64,000 bases of DNA from Thereva unica (taxonomy: Eukaryota; Arthropoda; Insecta; Diptera; Therevidae). This document shows, piece after piece, positions 11,570 through 23,639 of the stretch; positions within the stretch are counted from its first letter, which is position 1; each line of letters begins with the position of its first letter. The notes below the pieces were generated by a model, which was not told where the DNA came from, searched no databases, and saw only the letters and a list, made by a program, of their open reading frames with translations. The position numbers were made by a program, and so were the translations under genes. Location of the stretch: contig OX465282.1 of NCBI GenBank assembly GCA_949987705.1, positions 6,498,501 through 6,562,500 of the forward strand, given 5' to 3'.

Positions 11570-14500
11570 TTTGGCTGTGAAATAATCTCACACAATCAGT
11601 TTTTCCGAACTAATGCAACATCCAAAAGCTCAAACGTATGGTTCATCGCGATCTGCTCCAATACCCCACAGACTTCATCTGACTTATCCTATTCTCTTCT
11701 ATCCTTCAAACTAAGCACACTGCTTGCTTACTAGGAGCACAAAGGTTGATTTACATATAGGCTTGGATTTATCACATAATATTTACCAAGACTTTAAGAT
11801 GTGAAAGGGCGTCGGGGCTAGAGTTTATCTAGAGATCACTAACAGTTCACTGTCCTGTCACCTCCCGAACTGTTGGGGTTTTGGAGAAATAATGTAAGGA
11901 GCACTGGTTGGCTTGATTATCAGGCACTGCGCTCTCAATTATCACCTATGCCAGATCGGAGGGGCCAAGGGCACAATTTCTATTCTTTATCTCTAAGACT
12001 ATGGGTCTGCCTTTCGTATTCTCTGTCAATGCTAGAAGCAGATTTTCGTTGTGTGGCTTAACCATAATCGATTAATTTAAGCGTCTACAACCTCTAGGAA
12101 GGCTGCTAAAGCTCTGGTTTACAAGTCTGTGAGGTACAGGGGTTGGCAAGAGTGCAATAGGTGAAACAGTAGGTGGTGAGAGTACTCGTGGACCTTATAC
12201 CTCATTAGAAGAGAGAGAAATGACGAGGAAGAAGAAGCTTACTATTAAATATTATAGAAGAGCGTGACTAACTGATAATTCCTTAGCTTGAGGTTATCTC
12301 ATTTATATTTTAAGTCTAGGACTATGCTACACAACCCAAAATCCTTGCCAATACCACCATCCAGACTGAAAACCATCCCATACCACCAAATACCTTACTT
12401 CTCGCAGGACATCACCTCGACGTAAATTCGTGGTCCCAATTTTATTTTTATATACACATATAGCCAAAGGTCGCGCTGCCATTAAAAACCCAAGGCCGTG
12501 GTATCCGACCTAATTTTTATGTAGTCATGAAATGATTAAGGTAACAAAATCAGAGAGCGTGCGACTTTAAGGATGACGAAGGAGGGTGTAACCTAGCACA
12601 TCCTGCAAAAAAAATATCGAATTATTTTTGTTATGTTGCATTAAGCCTCTAAGGAAATTGAAAAAAATCCTTTTAAGAACTTCCTCTTAAAAACTTTCTG
12701 AAAATAACCCCCGAAAAAATTAAAAGTCAGGGGGGGTGAACACAACTACAACAACAACAACAACAAAATACACACAGATTCCAAGGACGATATCCTTGTG
12801 TAGCCGGAACAGGTTTTGCTGCAAAGGAAATTGCTATCGGCTCGAACACGAATGGAGAGGGTAAGGAGAAGAAAGTGTGGCGGGTGGAGGGGATGAGGTT
12901 GGCCCGGTGATTCTGATGTGGGCGCAGCAAGAGAGGAAGAAAGAGGGGTAGAATAAAAATGGTGGTGCTAGGGGGTGGATGGAGCTTGGATGGATGGGTG
13001 GCTAAGTACATGAGGTGCTGGATTAAGTGTTAGATTATCCAGAAAGCTTATTAAGCTCTTTGGATGCTATTTTTGAGCTGATTTTCTTTGGTTAAATTTT
13101 TTTCTTTTTTTTTTTTTGCTTAATTCTTTTAAGTGACGGTTGAGAAATTTCCGTTTTCTGCAGAAATTTTCCTCCTCTCTTGATTCGTTCTTGTGGAAGA
13201 ATCCATCCCTTGGTCCATGTCGTCCATGCCGCGCATATACACCACCCTGAACTCGGCGGCCTAATATCAGGAAAAGCGTCTCCTTCAGTATTTTTTTTTT
13301 TTTTTTTTGATCTAATGAAAAAAGTTTGAAGGAAGTGTCATCTGATTCCTTTTCCTCTGTTGCTTTTATTAAAGGGACCTAAACTGAAGTCCTGATGCTG
13401 TGTTCTTTTCCCCATTTTATGGCATGCTGCCCGTGCTGTTGTTCCTGCTGTTGGTGCTGCTGTTGCTGGTATTGCTGCTGTTGATGCTGATGCTCCTGCT
13501 GCCGCTGCTGCTACTTCTGGTGGTGCCTTTTAAAACTTTTTTTATATGACGACAAAATATTTTTTTTTGTTTTCTCTTTCATTCCTTTACTCTCTCTCAT
13601 TTATGTCCTTAAACTTTCTCAGCTATAAAAATACACGATACACCAAAAAAAAAAAAAAACAATTTTTCCTCCTTTTTTTTGTTGAAACAAATGTTGAGTT
13701 GAAATGTTTGTTGGCAATCTTTTCTTGCCTCTTTTTTCTTATTTTTATTTTTTATTTTTTGATCCTTAAGGATCACTGGAATATGTCAGCATTTTTTAAA
13801 AATAAAAATAAACTGACTTTAATATATATGTATATAAAAATATATTTGTATGTATGTATGTGTACGACTCCTTAAGGAAGCCACTTAAGAATGGTGGGGT
13901 GGTCTTTAAAACAAAACAAAAAAAAAAATAGGGTCGTTTCTCTAGTTTTAGGGCTCATAAAACATAATGGCTTGTAGTTAAGAAAAAGGATATATTTACT
14001 GCCATCAATGAAGGAATTCAACCATGAACTAGTACCCAATTTCTGTGTCTATATTATGATTGTATTGGTGGCCTATCCTTCCTATTATGTCGAAAATCAA
14101 CAAAAAAAAAAATACACACACATACACAAAAATACACAGAATCCTCTATATATAAAAAAAAAAGGGGGATTGAAGATCGAGGGTGAACGAAGAAGTAACT
14201 TCCTCTAATTACTGAACTGTATAAAAGCAATGAAAAAAGTTCACGCGAATTACGTTAACCGCCCGTCTTATGACCAAAAAAATAATAATATTTAAAAGTC
14301 CGAACAATAATTATTTATTTAAGAAATAACAAAATCTATTATCAAACAATTTAAGAATCAAAATTAGAATTTAAAAAATCAAACAACAAGATAGCAACGA
14401 ATATCGATCTTAACAGTACAGAACCAAAACTAAGAGTGATCGATATTCATAATTTAAAATATTATAAAGGTTAAAATGAACTCTACTTAACCTGATACAA

Positions 14501-15960
14501 AAATGTGCAATCTAAAACCTAAATGAGTGCATGTTAACATTATTCCAAGAATTTATTAAGAAATTAATAAAAATGATTATCTAGCGTCTGGTTATTGATT
14601 TAAATTCTTACAACTAAATTGCTGAATCGCGGCATGTGCCGGAAGGTGGATTTATGGTTTACAGGTAATAATGGAATTCTATACGGGGCATGTAACTCGC
14701 GCTTTTGCCCGTCCTTTTATATCAACTCCAAGACAGGACCCCCATTATCATTGCCCGGAATCCTCCATTTTAAGGAGGTATTAAGAAAAAGGACAATAAC
14801 TATAAAAAAAAAAATAATAATACACCAAAGTATGAGTGCAAAAAATAAGTTTATGTTTTTTGATATAATTTTGGAATATAAATGACTTTCTAAGGATTCG
14901 ATTGTATCATACCACTCTGGTCCTGTTACACATACACACAAAATATCCTTATTCATTTTAAACATCCTAAAACTGCAGATTTTTGTGTAAAACACAAACA
15001 AAGGCGCTGAAACCAGTACTGATACACATACATATAAGAGAAAAAAATCCTAATGATGTCCTACTAAAAACCCCTACAATTAGGCAATTTAAGTTTAATG
15101 ATGTCGGAGAGCTGACTCCCCGTCTCGACTCACTCACTCTTCTTGTACTAGTACTACCAGACCAACTCTTATGAGGAAATATATAAAGAAATAAAAAAAG
15201 AATATTTTTGTTGTTGTTGTTGCTAAGGATATAAAATTAAGAGAACGTGTAATAAAAAATATAATAAAAATAAAATAAAAAAAAACAAGTTCGGAAGTTG
15301 AGTGAGTATTAAATGAGGGCGTAATTCTTTTTTATGTTTAGTATTAAGCGCATTCTTTTTTCTCTGGTAAGAAGAGCAACAACAACAAAAAAGCACGTTT
15401 TCCTTGGAAAGTTTTAAGAAGATTTTTTTTTCTTTTTTAAAGGATATTGAATTTTAAGCAAGAAGTTTACTTAAAAAAGATGCTCTGCCATCTTAATTAC
15501 CGCATATTGTTTTTTATAGTCTCTCATTGTTTTTGTTTTGAAAATGCTTCTTTAATCACTTGCAGTTTTAATTTTTGTGATAATAAAATTGTTTATATAA
15601 CTTTGGAATTAACGCGAAGTGGAAGTTTTATTGAAAAGAATATGCTATCTTGGAATTAACTAATGCAAAAATATGGTTTTTATGTTGATATGCTGGAATT
15701 GAGTAGTATTAAATAGTTAGTTGGGAAGATATAGAACAAACCCTATCACAACCAGTAATGAGCTAGAGCCGTATTTGAAGCATTCTTAATGTTAAAAAGT
15801 GTACTTTAGTGTTGTATCCCACCCACTGGTGGCAGTTATTTATCTATTAACTTCCCAGTTTAAACTGAAGTTATTGTAATCGGTCCGAAAATCGAAATCC
15901 AAATTTTTAACGTATTTTCATTTTTTAAGATGATAATAGCATTTTAGGAAAAACATTGGG
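11570..15960. other. AT-rich, low-complexity intronic DNA without a supported gene
   Basis: This is a long gene-free stretch. It contains A- and T-homopolymers (13100-13130, 13290-13310, 13640-13660), an ACA run at about 12742-12766, the imperfect CTG tract at 13432-13530 and GTT triplets near 15208-15224. The ORFs in it are short and compositionally biased (poly-Phe, poly-Lys), as expected from AT-rich DNA. Most likely it is syntrophin intron 3. Confidence 0.5.
13432..13530. repeat. Imperfect CTG/CAG trinucleotide tract
   Basis: About 33 consecutive triplets are CTG or one-base variants (GTT, GGT, GAT, CCG). On the minus strand, the sense strand of the syntrophin gene, it reads as an imperfect CAG tract. 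The flanks contain stops in the Gln frame, so there is no sign that it is translated. Confidence 0.8.
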
Positions 15961-15978
15961 AAGGAGTTGAGTGTGTGC

Positions 15979-17340
15979 AGGGGCGGCTTTAGGTAATTTG
16001 GCACCCTGTGCGAGATATTTTTATGCGCCCTTAATTTTTTAAAGACATTTCTTTTAAAGACATTTCATTTACCTATGTTATTATGCACAAGTTATAAAAT
16101 ATCCCGAGTTGAAATAAAAGATAACCTTACAACGGGCGAACACCGTCCGCTTGGGAGCACATACGGGCTCACGACGGCCAGACTTGACCACATAATTTAA
16201 ATGGCCGAGCACTTAGCAGCACACGGTCATACCACGGCAAATTTAAACCAAAAAAAAGAAAGGTGCACCAAATATATTGTTGAATGTGCTCTATGGGAAC
16301 TTGATCATTTTCGTTATGTACAATAATTATTTGGATTATTATTATACTTAAAGACTATCGTTGGTTTGTTTTTCGGGAAGTGTTTAGGTGTTGATTTCTA
16401 TTGAAAAAAAAAACATTTACTTGCAGTGCTTTGATAAAATTTTTGAAATGTTCCAATTTGAAGAGGTGAGCACCACCGGACACAATAAATATGCGGTGTG
16501 TTTTGAGTTTTGTTGAGGAGACTTCATCCCAAAATTATTTCTGTATTGAGTAATTAAATTGCGCCAATATGTATACACGTATAGTTTTTGCGGGTGTCGG
16601 TAGTAAATAAGAAAACATTTTGTTCCTTTCTTTTTTTTAAAAAATATGTATGCCCGTGAGTGTGGAGTGTACGGCCGTACGGTCTAGCAAATAGTCTTCT
16701 GATGCCCGGCACATGTCCGAGGACTATGTTTCATGGTGTTCACCCGTTGTAAGGCCTTATTTTATTCGAGAAGCTAAGTACGAGTAAAGTCGTCGTCGGC
16801 CAAATTGTACGCAATTGTTTTAGCACAGGAAATATGATAATATTAAGATCAGGCAGCATTAAGCACTAGTTCGTAAAAGCAAGTGGAAATAGTCTTTTCC
16901 CATCTACAAAATAATTTGTCTATGGTATTAAGAATAACTTTACGCAGTAATTTGTTAGGCTATTTCTGGGAATGCGAAACACTTTTGTGCAAAATTAAAA
17001 AAAGGCCCACGTGCAAGCTTGTAATGTACATTAATCTGTAAACTGCAATCAATGCGTCGTCCAGTCCGGTCATAAAAATTTAAAGTTCGTTTTGTTTTGG
17101 TACATGGAGCCCTTCTACTTTGGGGATTGAGTGAGCGAGGTATAGAAACCTGTATCATTTTCTTTTTTCTTTAAACCAAGAAGAAGGAAAGAGAGAACAA
17201 TAGAGGATTCTATACCTCCCTCACTTGAACTCAAAAGCAGGATTGGAGGGCTCGGGAACGCATTACTGGATCGCGGCGCCCCCTTGGACGTGGTGCCCTA
17301 GGGCGGTCGCCCGGGTTCGCCCACCCCTAAAGCCGGTACT
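15979..17340. mobile_element. Non-autonomous hAT-like element with 8-bp target duplication
   Basis: The left end begins AGGGGCGGCTTTAGG and the right end, complemented, begins AGTACCGGCTTTAGGGG, an imperfect terminal inverted repeat sharing CGGCTTTAGG. The 8 bp on either side are identical: GTGTGTGC at 15971-15978 and again at 17341-17348. An 8-bp duplication with CAG-GGGCGG-type termini is characteristic of hAT elements. No transposase frame is present in its 1362 bp. It contains a second inverted-repeat element at 16125-16754. The simple-sequence character of the duplication (GT steps) leaves some risk that the match is fortuitous. Confidence 0.65.
16125..16754. mobile_element. Inverted-repeat element (CCTTACAACGGG family) inside the hAT-like element
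   Basis: CCTTACAACGGGCGAACACC at 16125-16144 is matched, inverted, by 16735-16754 with a single C/T difference. Weaker similarity continues outward (CCGAGT/TCGAAT followed by AAATAA-like sequence), so the repeat may be about 40 bp. The interior is gene-free. A half copy lies at about 38700-38860, where both the terminal block and the internal GTACGGCC block recur. The superfamily is unknown to me. Confidence 0.65.
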
Positions 17341-17611
17341 GTGTGTGCATGCGTACGTATGTAGTCATTTTTTTCGGCACGATATTGCGCGAACCAAAAA
17401 AGATAACGACGACGCTGAGGTGTGGTTCGAAGCGTATTAACGAAAATATGATCTGAAAAGATTTTCATAAAATTCGGTCGAACCGTTTTTTTGTTTAAAC
17501 GACGTTCGTGAATTTTTTACCTGCATGAGGTACCGAAAGAAGAATATTAACGAAAAAATGCTCTGAAAAATATTCCGTAATAATCGGCCGAGCCTTTTTT
17601 GTTTAAATGAA

Positions 17612-17889
17612 AAAACTTCGGCGGGAAGGCCTATGGGGTATGACAGCGAGGGAGACCCAACCTTCGCAAAACGACGTAGACCAGGACGCTCAGAGCTTAG
17701 GTATGCCAAACTAGATGACTCAGAATCGAGGACGGTGGAGAGAACGGTTGCGAGAGGCCAGAATCGGATCCCGGTTGTAGAGCCGTTAAAGAAGAAGAAG
17801 AAAAACTTCGAGGACGGTGGAGAGAACGGTTGCGAGAGACCAGAATCGGATCCCGGTTTTAGAGCCGTTAAAGAAGAAGAAGAAAAACT
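17612..17889 (+). mobile_element. RTE-like LINE 3' end with an 82-bp tandem duplication
   Basis: The segment from 17612 corresponds to the C-terminal codons and 3' end of the RTE copy at 43360-44690 (compare GCGGGAAGGCCTATGGGGTA here with GCGGTAAGACCTATGGGGTG there), so it is a 5'-truncated insertion. The last 82 bp, including the stop-codon region and the GAAGAAGAAG tail, are repeated in tandem: unit 1 at 17726-17807, unit 2 at 17808-17889, with about two differences. The RTE frame is broken. The tail of GAA/AAG triplets is the expected RTE-type 3' terminus. Confidence 0.8.
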
Positions 17890-18059
17890 TCGGCTATGTG
17901 TCAGAAAGACCATAAAGTGGTAAGTTTTGCTAATATCTAATAAACTCGATTGAATGAAACGAAGGCCTCTTTTTTGGATTCTGCACAGCGATAGGTTTCT
18001 TCGCTTGTCAAAATTCGACACTCTTTAAAAATGGTGGATAAATTACGCTACCCTTTCCG

Positions 18060-18486
18060 TTGACAATCAGGGAAGACCCTTTATACTGTCGACAATCTAT
18101 TTTCTTCATATAGAGCTCTAGTCGGGGAAGGAAGGAACTGCCACAACCTACCCGCGATATTTTTTTCAGTCCACCTACTTCCAACCATTACTATTGCGAC
18201 TTTTTGGCATCGGGGCATCGAGAAACAGCTCGCTGGAGTGTTATGCCTCCTGAAACGAGTTGAATCTCATCAACCAACCGATGACATGGGCTTTGGCGGA
18301 GCGGGGAAGGGCTAAGGAAGGCTATGACAAGAGGAATCAGGAATGTAAAGAGGGAAGAAGAAAGAAGGAAAGTTTTGTAGGTGGGAAATTGGAAAAGGCG
18401 AAGGACCGTGGGGCTTGGCCGGGAATCGAACCCGGGACCTCTCGGATAGTAGCTAGACGCCTTACTCCCTAGGCTACCGAGGCCCC
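18060..18486 (-). mobile_element. tRNA-derived SINE, long form
   Basis: On the minus strand the element begins GGGGCCTCGGTAGCCTAGGG, an RNA polymerase III A-box-like start, and carries the B box GGTTCGATTCCC at 18433-18422. This looks like a tRNA head of about 75 nt. The non-tRNA body of about 350 bp contains ACTCGTTTCAGGAGGCATAA and ends near CCTTTATACTGTC in inverted form. The same architecture occurs at 39780-40258 and 55640-56100 (both minus) and in a shorter form at 21230-21475 (plus). ORFs across it (EPGTSRIVARRLTP and the like) are only translations of the tRNA head. Confidence 0.8.
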
Positions 18487-18544
18487 CTATTCGTTCATCG
18501 GCTGATGAATGGCAAGGTGGACTCAGGTTTCTTAAGAAGCCTTG

Positions 18545-18880
18545 TGTCATTCATCATAGAGTGAATAATTACAACCAGAGAGATGATCCTCTGCACATTT
18601 GGGGTCGCTCCACACTATCGTGCCGTTCTCGATACAGTTTCATGCCACTCTCGGTTCAGACAAATATTTTTACAGGAAAAGCAATTGGCGTATTCACACA
18701 CTGGTCGGAGTCTGAAAAGGAGCGCTACACAGTCATGCTCAACGAATTTTTCCTTCTTCGATTGGATAATTTAGGACTGGAGAACATGTTCCAACAGGAT
18801 GGAGCAACGGCGCATATTGCATGAACCATAACCAAAATTTTTAGGGCTGCATTTCCGGCTCACTTGCCGCACTTGCTTGT
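18545..18880 (+). pseudogene. IS630-Tc1/mariner superfamily transposase fragment
   Basis: The plus frame 18561-18824 contains VFTHWSESEKERYTVMLNEF, LDNLGLEN and MFQQDGATAHIA before a TGA stop. Immediately beyond, TITKIFRAAFPAHLP continues the homology. The QQDGATAH block holds the second catalytic Asp of this transposase group. The N-terminal DNA-binding domain and the region with the last acidic residue are missing. The 5' end abuts the SINE at 18060-18486. Confidence 0.75.
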
Positions 18881-18889
18881 TTATTTAAC

Positions 18890-21225
18890 GAGCGTGCTTA
18901 AGAGACTTTAAAAAGCTAATTATACATGACAAGGTGATCGTCATACCCAAAGTAAATAGAGTAGAGCCACTATTCTTGTGAAGTGGCGATAAGTGGTAGC
19001 TCATTTTATTGTAAAGTTTTGATGGTCTTAGGCACTATATTCCGAATACGATAACTAAGGTCTAATTTTTTCTTTAATAGTTGAAAGATCGGAGAGGATT
19101 TATTTTCATCATGTTATAAAATTCCGAACTCAAACTCACCCACCTTAACCGGGCATCAGTGATCGCCATTTGTGACCAGCCTCTTTGTCTACTGGTTGGC
19201 CATTCTACTCTCGTATAGCAACACTAGCCATTCAACCCCACCTTGGCCTAACAGTGGAGGAAAACAATGAGGTGTGAACGTTCCTATCTTTTTCAGATCA
19301 CTCGACGACAGCCTAATCGGTAATGGACGCCCTGCCAGTAATTGGCTATAAGTACATCGGAGAAGTGATGCTTTTGAAGTAGCCTGGGATTGAATTTCAA
19401 CATGACTTTAAGACTAAATTCAGGTAACTGTGTGTTTCTTGTCTGCCTCTCTCGCTCAGTTTCCAACTTTACTGTGGGTGGTCCTACTTGAGCACACCTA
19501 CACTAATATGTTCTTTCTTGCAATTTCTTACTACTGGATATTGCACCACGACCTAACCGATATGATAGACTGGTCCCATAGTAAAATTTTGGTCATTGCA
19601 GTCATTGGTTACCCCTTACTTCATCGCAGCTGTGGAAAGAAGACGAATTTAAATTCCGGATTAGGGCTTTTTATTCTTGTGTGAGTCGGTACAGGTACAT
19701 TGAATGAAAGGCGTTCGTTATAAGTGAATTAATCCTCCGGGCTGAGCTAAAACAATTAAAATTCAACTTTAAAACAATGGCTAGTGGTCATCTTATGCAT
19801 AGATGTACTCGCTAGCCCTTGTCGTACAGGTTACAAGAACATAAACACAAAATAATTGGTGGCAGCGGTCGGATATAAAGAAGTATTCTACTAATACGCA
19901 GTAGCCTATCCTACAAACCACAGTAACGTATGAGGGCTCATCCCTATACAGCGTAGGAATAATATTTATGCACCTTACTTCTTCTGTGCATACACCCTAC
20001 TTCATTCACTGTTTCGGTGATCAGGCGGAACTTCTGCTCATCATACATATTTTTTTATTATGATGTTATGCTATCTGTCGTGTGTTCAGTAGTAAAATGG
20101 CGCGACGTGTCATACTTGTTCCATGATAAAATCTTGAATGATTACAATTATTCTTACGATGATAAGATAATAGCATAAATCTTATATGGTTAAAATTTGA
20201 CTGGGAAAAGCGGTACTAATGTATCCACTACACTTCCCGAAATCGACTTTAATGACAATTTTTCACTTTAATCCCGGTACTTATTCCGTTTCTCAACATA
20301 AAGGTGCTATAAAGCATCTGGATACATTTCGAAAGTAAAGCTTTAACTTACCGATAAAATTTATATCCTTTCCGTGAGTTATCATCATCATCATCAGCAG
20401 CACCAGCAGCATTGCCAGGTGCAATTGCCCTACATTTGGAACACTTTCTCTGCTATTTTATTGCCAATTTTTTTTCTCTTTCTCTCTCTTTCTCTGTTTT
20501 ATTTTTATGAACAAAAATTCACCAAAGTCATCGTAAATCGCGCTAGATACAATGTAAAATTGGTGAAAACTGAAGAGCAAGAAGGAGGATATAAAATTCG
20601 TGTCTATGTAGGCAAAACTGCAGAAGTCGTGAATAAAACGGAAATTCTCACTTATGAATGGATAAATTTCAAACCCCTTTTCGTCCTTAAAATGGTATGG
20701 GGTGGATGTGGATGTAATAGGTGAACGAATATAACGTTTTCTTTGCTTTTCCAACCTACCACCACCCGAAAATTGTCTTTCCTTTAAAAAAAGTGTTATA
20801 AGTTCGACTTCTTTCCTTTATTACATTGAAGATGTGATAATGGCGGAGTCCTGATATAATGTTCTACTTCTCAACTCTAAATGGTGAAATATTGCTCCTT
20901 TATTTACTGATGTGCGCCCTTATTTCTATGCCTTTACATTTTGTTTTTGTTTTTTTTGTTTTTGTTTTTTAAGTAATTCGAAACGATTTAAGAAAAGTGA
21001 GTGGAGTTTATTGTTTAAGGACACAAGAGGAAAAATATTGAAAGGGATTGTAATTGGAATTACGTGAAATGAGGAAAATTGTTATTTGAAGTACATACAG
21101 GAATTTAGGATCGTTTTATGTGGAAATGAAATGGAAAATTAATGGTCTTCAATTAGAGGTTTGGATATTGATGTTTTGTATAATAGGAATTTCCTTGTAG
21201 TACTCTTAGAAAAGCGTAAGGTTCG
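18890..21225. other. Intronic DNA; one weak coding-like frame at 20374-20724
   Basis: No recognisable gene. A plus frame at 20374-20724 is 116 codons long and its middle part (YNVKLVKTEEQEGGYKIRVY) looks less biased than its surroundings, but the frame starts in CAT repeats, crosses T-rich DNA and matches no family I know. An LTR-leader-like motif lies at 19857-19880. The rest is AT-rich with T/G-rich tracts near 20940-20970. Confidence 0.35.
19857..19880 (+). mobile_element. LTR-retrotransposon leader motif
   Basis: ATTGGTGGCAGCGGTCGGAT matches the motif on the minus strand at 52565-52541 and 9883-9861 with one difference. Upstream, ACAAGAACATAAACACAAAAT could be the end of an LTR. No gag frame survives downstream. 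Confidence 0.35.
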
Positions 21226-21229
21226 GCCG

Positions 21230-21475
21230 AGGGGACCTTGGTAGCCTAGGGAGTAAGGTGTCTGGCTACTATCCCAGAGGTCTCGGGTTCGATTCCCGGC
21301 CAGCCCCACGGTCCTTCGCCTTTTCCACTTTCCCACCTACATAACTTTCCTGCTTTCTTCTTCCCTCTTTCCATTTCTGATCTCTCTTGTCATAGCCTTC
21401 CTTAGCACTTCCTCGCTCCGCCAAAAAACGCTTGTCATCGATTGGTTGATGAGACCCAACTCGACCCAAAAAAAA
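21230..21475 (+). mobile_element. tRNA-derived SINE, short form with A-rich tail
   Basis: The plus strand reads GGGGACCTTGGTAGCCTAGG at the start and contains the B box GGTTCGATTCCC at 21288-21299, with the tRNA-like head ending near GGCCAGCCCCAC. The body matches the minus-strand copies until the sequence equivalent to GATGAGACCCAACTCGAC and then ends in an A-rich tail (AAAAAAAAAA). The three long copies continue some 200 bp further, so two structural forms exist in the window. Confidence 0.8.
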
Positions 21476-21589
21476 AACTATCATTTTAAGTGTCTCCACG
21501 ACTGAACAACAATCCCCACCTGCACGACTCGAGTAAAAAATATAGCCAAGCCTCTATAAGCCTCCGTAAAATCTATGAGGAGCGACAGC

Positions 21590-21745
21590 CCTTGTAGACC
21601 AAATCTTCGCTGGAAGAATAGCGTAGACTGAGACACCTAGAGCTTAGAGATGCCAAACTGGATAACATCGGCTCAGAATCGGAACCATTGAAGAAACAGT
21701 CACAAGAAGGCAGAACCGGATCCGAGTTATAGAGCCGTTAAAGTA
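21590..21745 (+). mobile_element. RTE-like LINE 3' end, 5'-truncated
   Basis: CAAACTGGATAACATCGGCT and AGAACCGGATCCGAGTTATA match the end of the RTE copy at 44580-44660. The 3' terminal TAGAGCCGTTAAAG is followed here by TAAGTTAGCAAGTAAG instead of the AAG tail. No open frame remains. Confidence 0.7.
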
Positions 21746-22710
21746 AGTTAGCAAGTAAGGCTCTATAAAAACTGTATATTCGCTGATGATGCGCTTCGTT
21801 AACGTGACTCTTGTTTGGGTTACAACATTACGAGGGAGCAATGAACTTCTACCTCATGCAGTTCATTAGTTAACATCCAGGTTATAGTGCATATATTTAT
21901 TGTTTCAGGTTAGATAAATCACCTTTCCGTTTAGAATCTACGGACGGTAAAGAGGATGCTGCGCGCTTTAAATGCCCGATTGTTATGCCGCAAACAGTGA
22001 CCTTAGTGCGGCTAGCCCAGGAGAACATCCTGTAACAGGTCAAGAGGTCGGACAACGTGAAGATGTAGCGCTGAAGTCCATCCACCAGAACCTTAAGCAA
22101 TGTGAGGTTGGTAGATAAAGGCAAAGAAAGTTTAGGAGGGATAACATCTGGAGAGATGATCCAGCCACGTAGCCAGTGAATTAGGTAGCAAGCTTCATCA
22201 AAAAGATATTTACCCCACCATAGGTTAGATGCACGTCTTGGCATTTTACACCCCTGTTGAAGCTAACAGGGGTGGGTTGTGGGAAGAAGTTAAGTTTCAT
22301 CTGAAACGAGCGCTTATTAGATAGCGCAATCACGACTTTCGAAGAAATGGTAACAGGGCATTGTAATATTGAAACTTGCGTTAATTCTAGGCCTTGGACG
22401 CTTGGATGCTTTGACTTTGGGTCATTAAATTCAAATTTTGATGATTGGTCGTCCAATTCTAGCTATCCCTGAGCCTGAAAGAGTGGAAACCAAAATTAAC
22501 AGTTTAGGTCGCTGGCAATATTTGCATCTGAGTCAAAAAATTTTGGGTTAATGGTAAGGTGAATATCTTGCTACTTTACAGCGGAGAGAGAAGTGGTCTC
22601 GAAAACTGGGTTTTAATTTGTACACGAACACCTGCACTACTATAACCTCCATCAACATCTTAAACGCTGGATTCATCGTCATCTCCTTCAACATCTTCCC
22701 TGCTCCTTCT

Positions 22711-23605
22711 CAGGGGCGGCGCTTTCCTAGGTGCAAATGGTGCACTTGCACTGGGCGCAATTTCAAAAATTTAAATTTAGAAAAAGTTAAAATATCGAAA
22801 AATTTATAAAGTGTTACCGGGCCTTCATTATCATATATTAAAGGAACTGCTCAGAGTGCCTATGCATTTTTAAATTGTCTTCTGCAAGGTGTGGCCAATC
22901 TAATTCCATTTCGTTCGCCTGATTTTGTCGTCTATCCTTTCTTGGCTGGCATAGTGCCATAATTCTTGTTTTGTCGTACTAGTTGTACCTACTATTATAG
23001 ATGCCAAATTTAGCGAGAAACACCTGGATCGCCGCTGTTCCGAAGTTGTTGAAAGCATCTGTAAGTCCAGGAAGGCTGTTAAGTGGACTGTTTTTTTTTC
23101 TATGCAAAATTCTTCAGTAGAAACTAATACATGCAGTGTAGTGACCACCTACTATCCTTAGAAATATGAAGGCTTGGAAAACGACATAAATACCTCTATT
23201 ATGGAGATTTGAGTGTATGGTACTACAGATTTTCGGAGCCCAGAATTGTGCTGGAAATAGTTAGGGAAATGTAACCAACACCGAAAACATCCTGGAGGAT
23301 TAAACAGCATTACCGGGAGAGTTTTGTTAAGTCATCAATCAATCGCAAAGCAAATCCTGATTGGAGAAGCCAGCTGCGGCGTTTTCGTAGGTGCAATATG
23401 TGTATTTGCACCGGGTGCAATTGGACGGCTCGCAATTTCAGAAAAAAAAGGTGTTTCCGTGCCTTTATTTTCATTTATTAAAGGAACTCCACAAAATGTT
23501 TGTGTCTTTTTTCATTCTCCTTACCTGCGATCAAAAAATGAACAGAAATGATGGGGCGCAATATGGCAAACTGCACCGGGCGCAAAGAAGCCAAACGTCG
23601 GCCCT
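22711..23605. mobile_element. Non-autonomous hAT-like element, family 2
   Basis: The left end is CAGGGGCGGCGCTTTCCTAG and the right end, complemented, CAGGGCCGACGTTTGGCTTC. The flanks are CTCCTTCT at 22703-22710 and CTCCTTAT at 23606-23613, a 7/8 match consistent with a hAT 8-bp target duplication. A second left-end-like block (GGCGTTTTCGTAGGTGCAAT) occurs internally at about 23377, so the element carries an internally repeated terminus or a nested relative. No transposase frame is present. Its termini match those of the element at 42541-43062. Confidence 0.65.
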
Positions 23606-23639
23606 GCTCCTTATAACCCTAAACATATTCTATCGCCCA

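Noticed and set aside
13546..13875. 109-codon plus frame rich in Phe and Leu resembling a membrane protein
   Set aside because: The composition follows from T-rich homopolymers; there are no conserved features.
17437..18021. 194-codon minus frame, one of the longest in the window
   Set aside because: It is the antisense of an RTE 3' end and its tandem duplication.
20374..20724. 116-codon plus frame with a reasonable-looking middle section
   Set aside because: It begins in CAT repeats, passes through T-rich DNA, has an equally long frame on the other strand, and matches no known family.
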